Shown here one piece after another: positions 4,365 through 6,267 of a DNA stretch of 6,267 nucleotides. The notes under the pieces were generated by a model. That model was not told the origin of the DNA, did no database searches, and was given only the letters and a program-made list of their open reading frames with translations. Made by a program: the position numbers and the translations under genes. Source of the DNA: an uncultured Bacteroides sp. (lineage in GTDB: Bacteria; Bacteroidota; Bacteroidia; Bacteroidales; Bacteroidaceae); the NCBI GenBank assembly GCA_900557355.1, contig USSR01000425.1:1-6267 (forward strand). The letters are read 5' to 3'. The first letter of the stretch is position 1. The number at the start of each line of letters is the position of its first letter.

Positions 4365-6200
4365 ATGAAAAAAGAAATTAAGTTCAGCTTGGTGTTCAGG
4401 GACATGTGGCAGAGTGCCGGAAAATATGTGCCCCGCGTAGACCAGTTGGTAAAGGTTGCTCCAGCTATTGTTGAAATGGGCTGTTTTGCCCGGGTAGAAA
4501 CCAATGGCGGAGGTTTTGAACAGGTAAATTTATTGTTTGGTGAAAATCCTAATAAAGCTGTACGTGCATGGACGAAACCGTTCCACGAAGCCGGTATACA
4601 AACTCACATGTTGGATCGCGCATTGAATGGTCTGCGCATGAGCCCCGTGCCTGCGGATGTACGTAGGCTGTTTTACAAAGTGAAGAAAGTACAGGGGACA
4701 GACATCACACGTACGTTCTGTGGACTGAATGATACCCGTAACATTATTCCTTCCATCACTTACGCTAAGGAAGCCGGAATGATTTCACAATGTTCGCTCT
4801 GTATCACCCATTCGCCCATCCATACAGTAGAATACTATACGGATATGGCGTTAACGCTCATCAAGGCAGGTGCCGATGAAATCTGTATCAAGGATATGGC
4901 AGGTATCGGACGCCCGGTATCATTGGGTAAGATTGTAGCAAATATCAAGGCGGCACATCCTGAAATCCCTATCCAGTATCATAGTCATGCAGGTCCCGGT
5001 TTTAATATGGCAAGCATCCTTGAAGTTTGTGAGGCTGGTTGCGATTATATCGATGTGGGTATGGAACCGTTGTCATGGGGTACGGGACACGCTGACTTGC
5101 TGAGCGTGCAGGCAATGCTGAAAGATGCAGGTTTCCAGGTTCCTGAGGTGAATATGGAAGCATATATGAAGGTGCGTGCATTGATTCAGGAATTTATGGA
5201 CGATTTTCTTGGTCTGTACATCAGTCCGAAGAACCGCTTGATGAACTCCCTGCTGATCGGTCCGGGACTTCCGGGTGGTATGATGGGTAGCCTTATGGCC
5301 GACCTGGAGTCCAATCTGGAATCCATCAATAAATATAAGGCAAAACGTAACTTGCCGTTTATGACGCAGGATCAGTTGCTTATCAAGCTGTTTAACGAAG
5401 TAGCTTATGTATGGCCGCGTGTAGGTTATCCTCCGTTGGTAACTCCGTTCAGCCAGTACGTTAAGAATCTGGCGATGATGAACGTGATTGCCATGGAAAA
5501 AGGCAAGGAACGTTGGGGTATGATCGCTGATGATATCTGGGATATGCTGTTGGGCAAGGCAGGTAAACTGCCGGGTACGCTGGCTCCTGAACTCGTGGAG
5601 AAAGCGGAACGTGAAGGCCGTAAGTTCTTCACCGGAAATCCACAGGATAATTATCCGGATGCGCTCGACAAGTATCGCAAGATGATGAAAGAGAATAAAT
5701 GGGATCTGGGAGAAGATGATGAAGAACTCTTCGAATATGCCATGCATCCGGCACAATACGAAGCATACAAGAGTGGCAAGGCGAAAGAAGACTTCCTGGC
5801 AGACGTGGAAAAACGGAAGGCGGAACTTAATAAGTCCCCGTTGGATGACGCTAAACCGAAGACGCTAACCGTACAGGTGGATGGACAGGCTTATCGCGTA
5901 ACGGTGGCTTATGGTGATATTGACCTACCGGCAAATGCTACTGCGAAAGTGGAAGCCCCCGTAGGCGAAGGTCAGGATGTGATCGCTCCGTTGGAAGGTA
6001 AGTTCTTCCTGACGAAGAATGCACAGGAAACTCCGGTGAAAGTGGGCGACAAGGTGAAGAAAGGTGACTTGCTTTGCTACATTGAAGCCATGAAGACATA
6101 CAATGCCATCCGTGCCGACTTTGACGGAACAATTACGGCTATTTGTGCCACTCCGGGGGACACTGTTTCAGAAGATGATGTATTAATGAAGATAGGATAA
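4365..6200 (+). CDS. oadA: Oxaloacetate decarboxylase alpha subunit / pyruvate carboxylase subunit B-like, with fused biotin carrier
   Basis: This 611-residue cytoplasmic protein transfers CO2 from a carboxylic acid (probably oxaloacetate) to its own biotin, which then moves to the membrane beta subunit. Residues about 1-290 form the carboxyltransferase TIM barrel. RD (12-13) in FRDMWQS, the lysine of IKDMAG (Lys176) and HSH (206-208) are the expected metal and carboxyl-lysine positions; the GT of WGTGHAD (239-240) fits the catalytic Thr region. Residues about 300-480 form the conserved PYC/OADA domain. Residues about 500-611 form the biotinyl domain, with EAMKTYN placing the biotinylated lysine at 577. 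The length is typical of OadA. Several barrel loops differ from the usual RDAHQS, HTHATTG and SGGTSQP versions, so another carboxyl donor is possible. ATG 4365 begins the family's usual KKEIKFSLVFRD segment. No Shine-Dalgarno is visible, as is common here. Confidence 0.92.
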   Translation: MKKEIKFSLVFRDMWQSAGKYVPRVDQLVKVAPAIVEMGCFARVETNGGGFEQVNLLFGENPNKAVRAWTKPFHEAGIQTHMLDRALNGLRMSPVPADVRRLFYKVKKVQGTDITRTFCGLNDTRNIIPSITYAKEAGMISQCSLCITHSPIHTVEYYTDMALTLIKAGADEICIKDMAGIGRPVSLGKIVANIKAAHPEIPIQYHSHAGPGFNMASILEVCEAGCDYIDVGMEPLSWGTGHADLLSVQAMLKDAGFQVPEVNMEAYMKVRALIQEFMDDFLGLYISPKNRLMNSLLIGPGLPGGMMGSLMADLESNLESINKYKAKRNLPFMTQDQLLIKLFNEVAYVWPRVGYPPLVTPFSQYVKNLAMMNVIAMEKGKERWGMIADDIWDMLLGKAGKLPGTLAPELVEKAEREGRKFFTGNPQDNYPDALDKYRKMMKENKWDLGEDDEELFEYAMHPAQYEAYKSGKAKEDFLADVEKRKAELNKSPLDDAKPKTLTVQVDGQAYRVTVAYGDIDLPANATAKVEAPVGEGQDVIAPLEGKFFLTKNAQETPVKVGDKVKKGDLLCYIEAMKTYNAIRADFDGTITAICATPGDTVSEDDVLMKIG

Positions 6201-6206
6201 ACAGCG

Positions 6207-6267
6207 ATGGAAGAAATATTTGCAAAACTCTATGATATGACGGCGTTCAGCAATATCATTGCCGACC
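6207..6267 (+). CDS. oadB: Sodium-translocating decarboxylase beta subunit, N-terminus only
   Basis: Twenty codons are visible, from ATG 6207 to the window edge, starting MEEIFAKLYDMTAFSNIIAD. Beta subunits are polytopic membrane proteins that decarboxylate carboxybiotin and move Na+ out; they commonly open with a short LYxMTxF segment before the first helix, which fits here. The start lies six bases after the oadA stop. AGGA (6194-6197), overlapping the oadA end, gives a Shine-Dalgarno nine bases away, suggesting translational coupling. The call depends largely on operon context, because the membrane helices are outside the window. Confidence 0.75.
   Translation, partial: MEEIFAKLYDMTAFSNIIAD

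Noticed and set aside
5073..5756. 227-codon minus-strand ORF inside oadA
   Set aside because: It lies opposite a well-supported, conserved coding gene and has no recognisable motifs. It is a shadow frame.

Overview
The window looks like chromosomal DNA from a Bacteroides-type member of the Bacteroidota. The evidence is two promoters matching the Bacteroidota pattern (TTTG or TTG, about 20 bases, then TAnnTTTG), AT-rich leaders mostly without a Shine-Dalgarno sequence, an HU-HIG nucleoid-type protein with a glycine-rich tail, and a DUF234-type ATPase gene of a kind that is common and multicopy in this group. All the well-supported genes read on the + strand.

Layout from left to right. (1) The 3' end of prfC (release factor 3), followed by a strong intrinsic terminator. 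(2) A single-gene unit with its own promoter. It encodes a predicted membrane-tethered transcription regulator with a lipobox, a short extracytoplasmic stalk, one membrane helix, a coiled coil and a C-terminal LuxR-like helix-turn-helix. (3) A broken ATPase gene (Walker A in front, DUF234 nuclease-like domain behind). It has lost a central piece after Walker B and changed frame; an AAATTTTAC motif is repeated three times in front of it and across its start. (4) A gene-poor stretch of about 590 bases. It holds three exact-period 22-bp tandem repeats, a GC-rich hairpin, a possible small minus-strand ORF, and a promoter with a leader of about 120 nt. (5) The HU-HIG gene, ending in a 15-bp-stem terminator. 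(6) A decarboxylase operon, oadG-oadA-oadB, of which oadB is cut by the window edge.

The decarboxylase genes should act together. OadA carries the carboxyltransferase and the biotinylated carrier domain, OadG anchors it to the membrane, and OadB would decarboxylate the carboxybiotin and export Na+. The other genes look like independent transcription units.

I did not find a convincing new multi-gene system. The parts least explained by ordinary annotation are the 22-bp repeat array with its hairpin, the AAATTTTAC motifs at the ATPase gene, the small minus-strand ORF opposite the HU promoter, and the lipobox-bearing HTH regulator.
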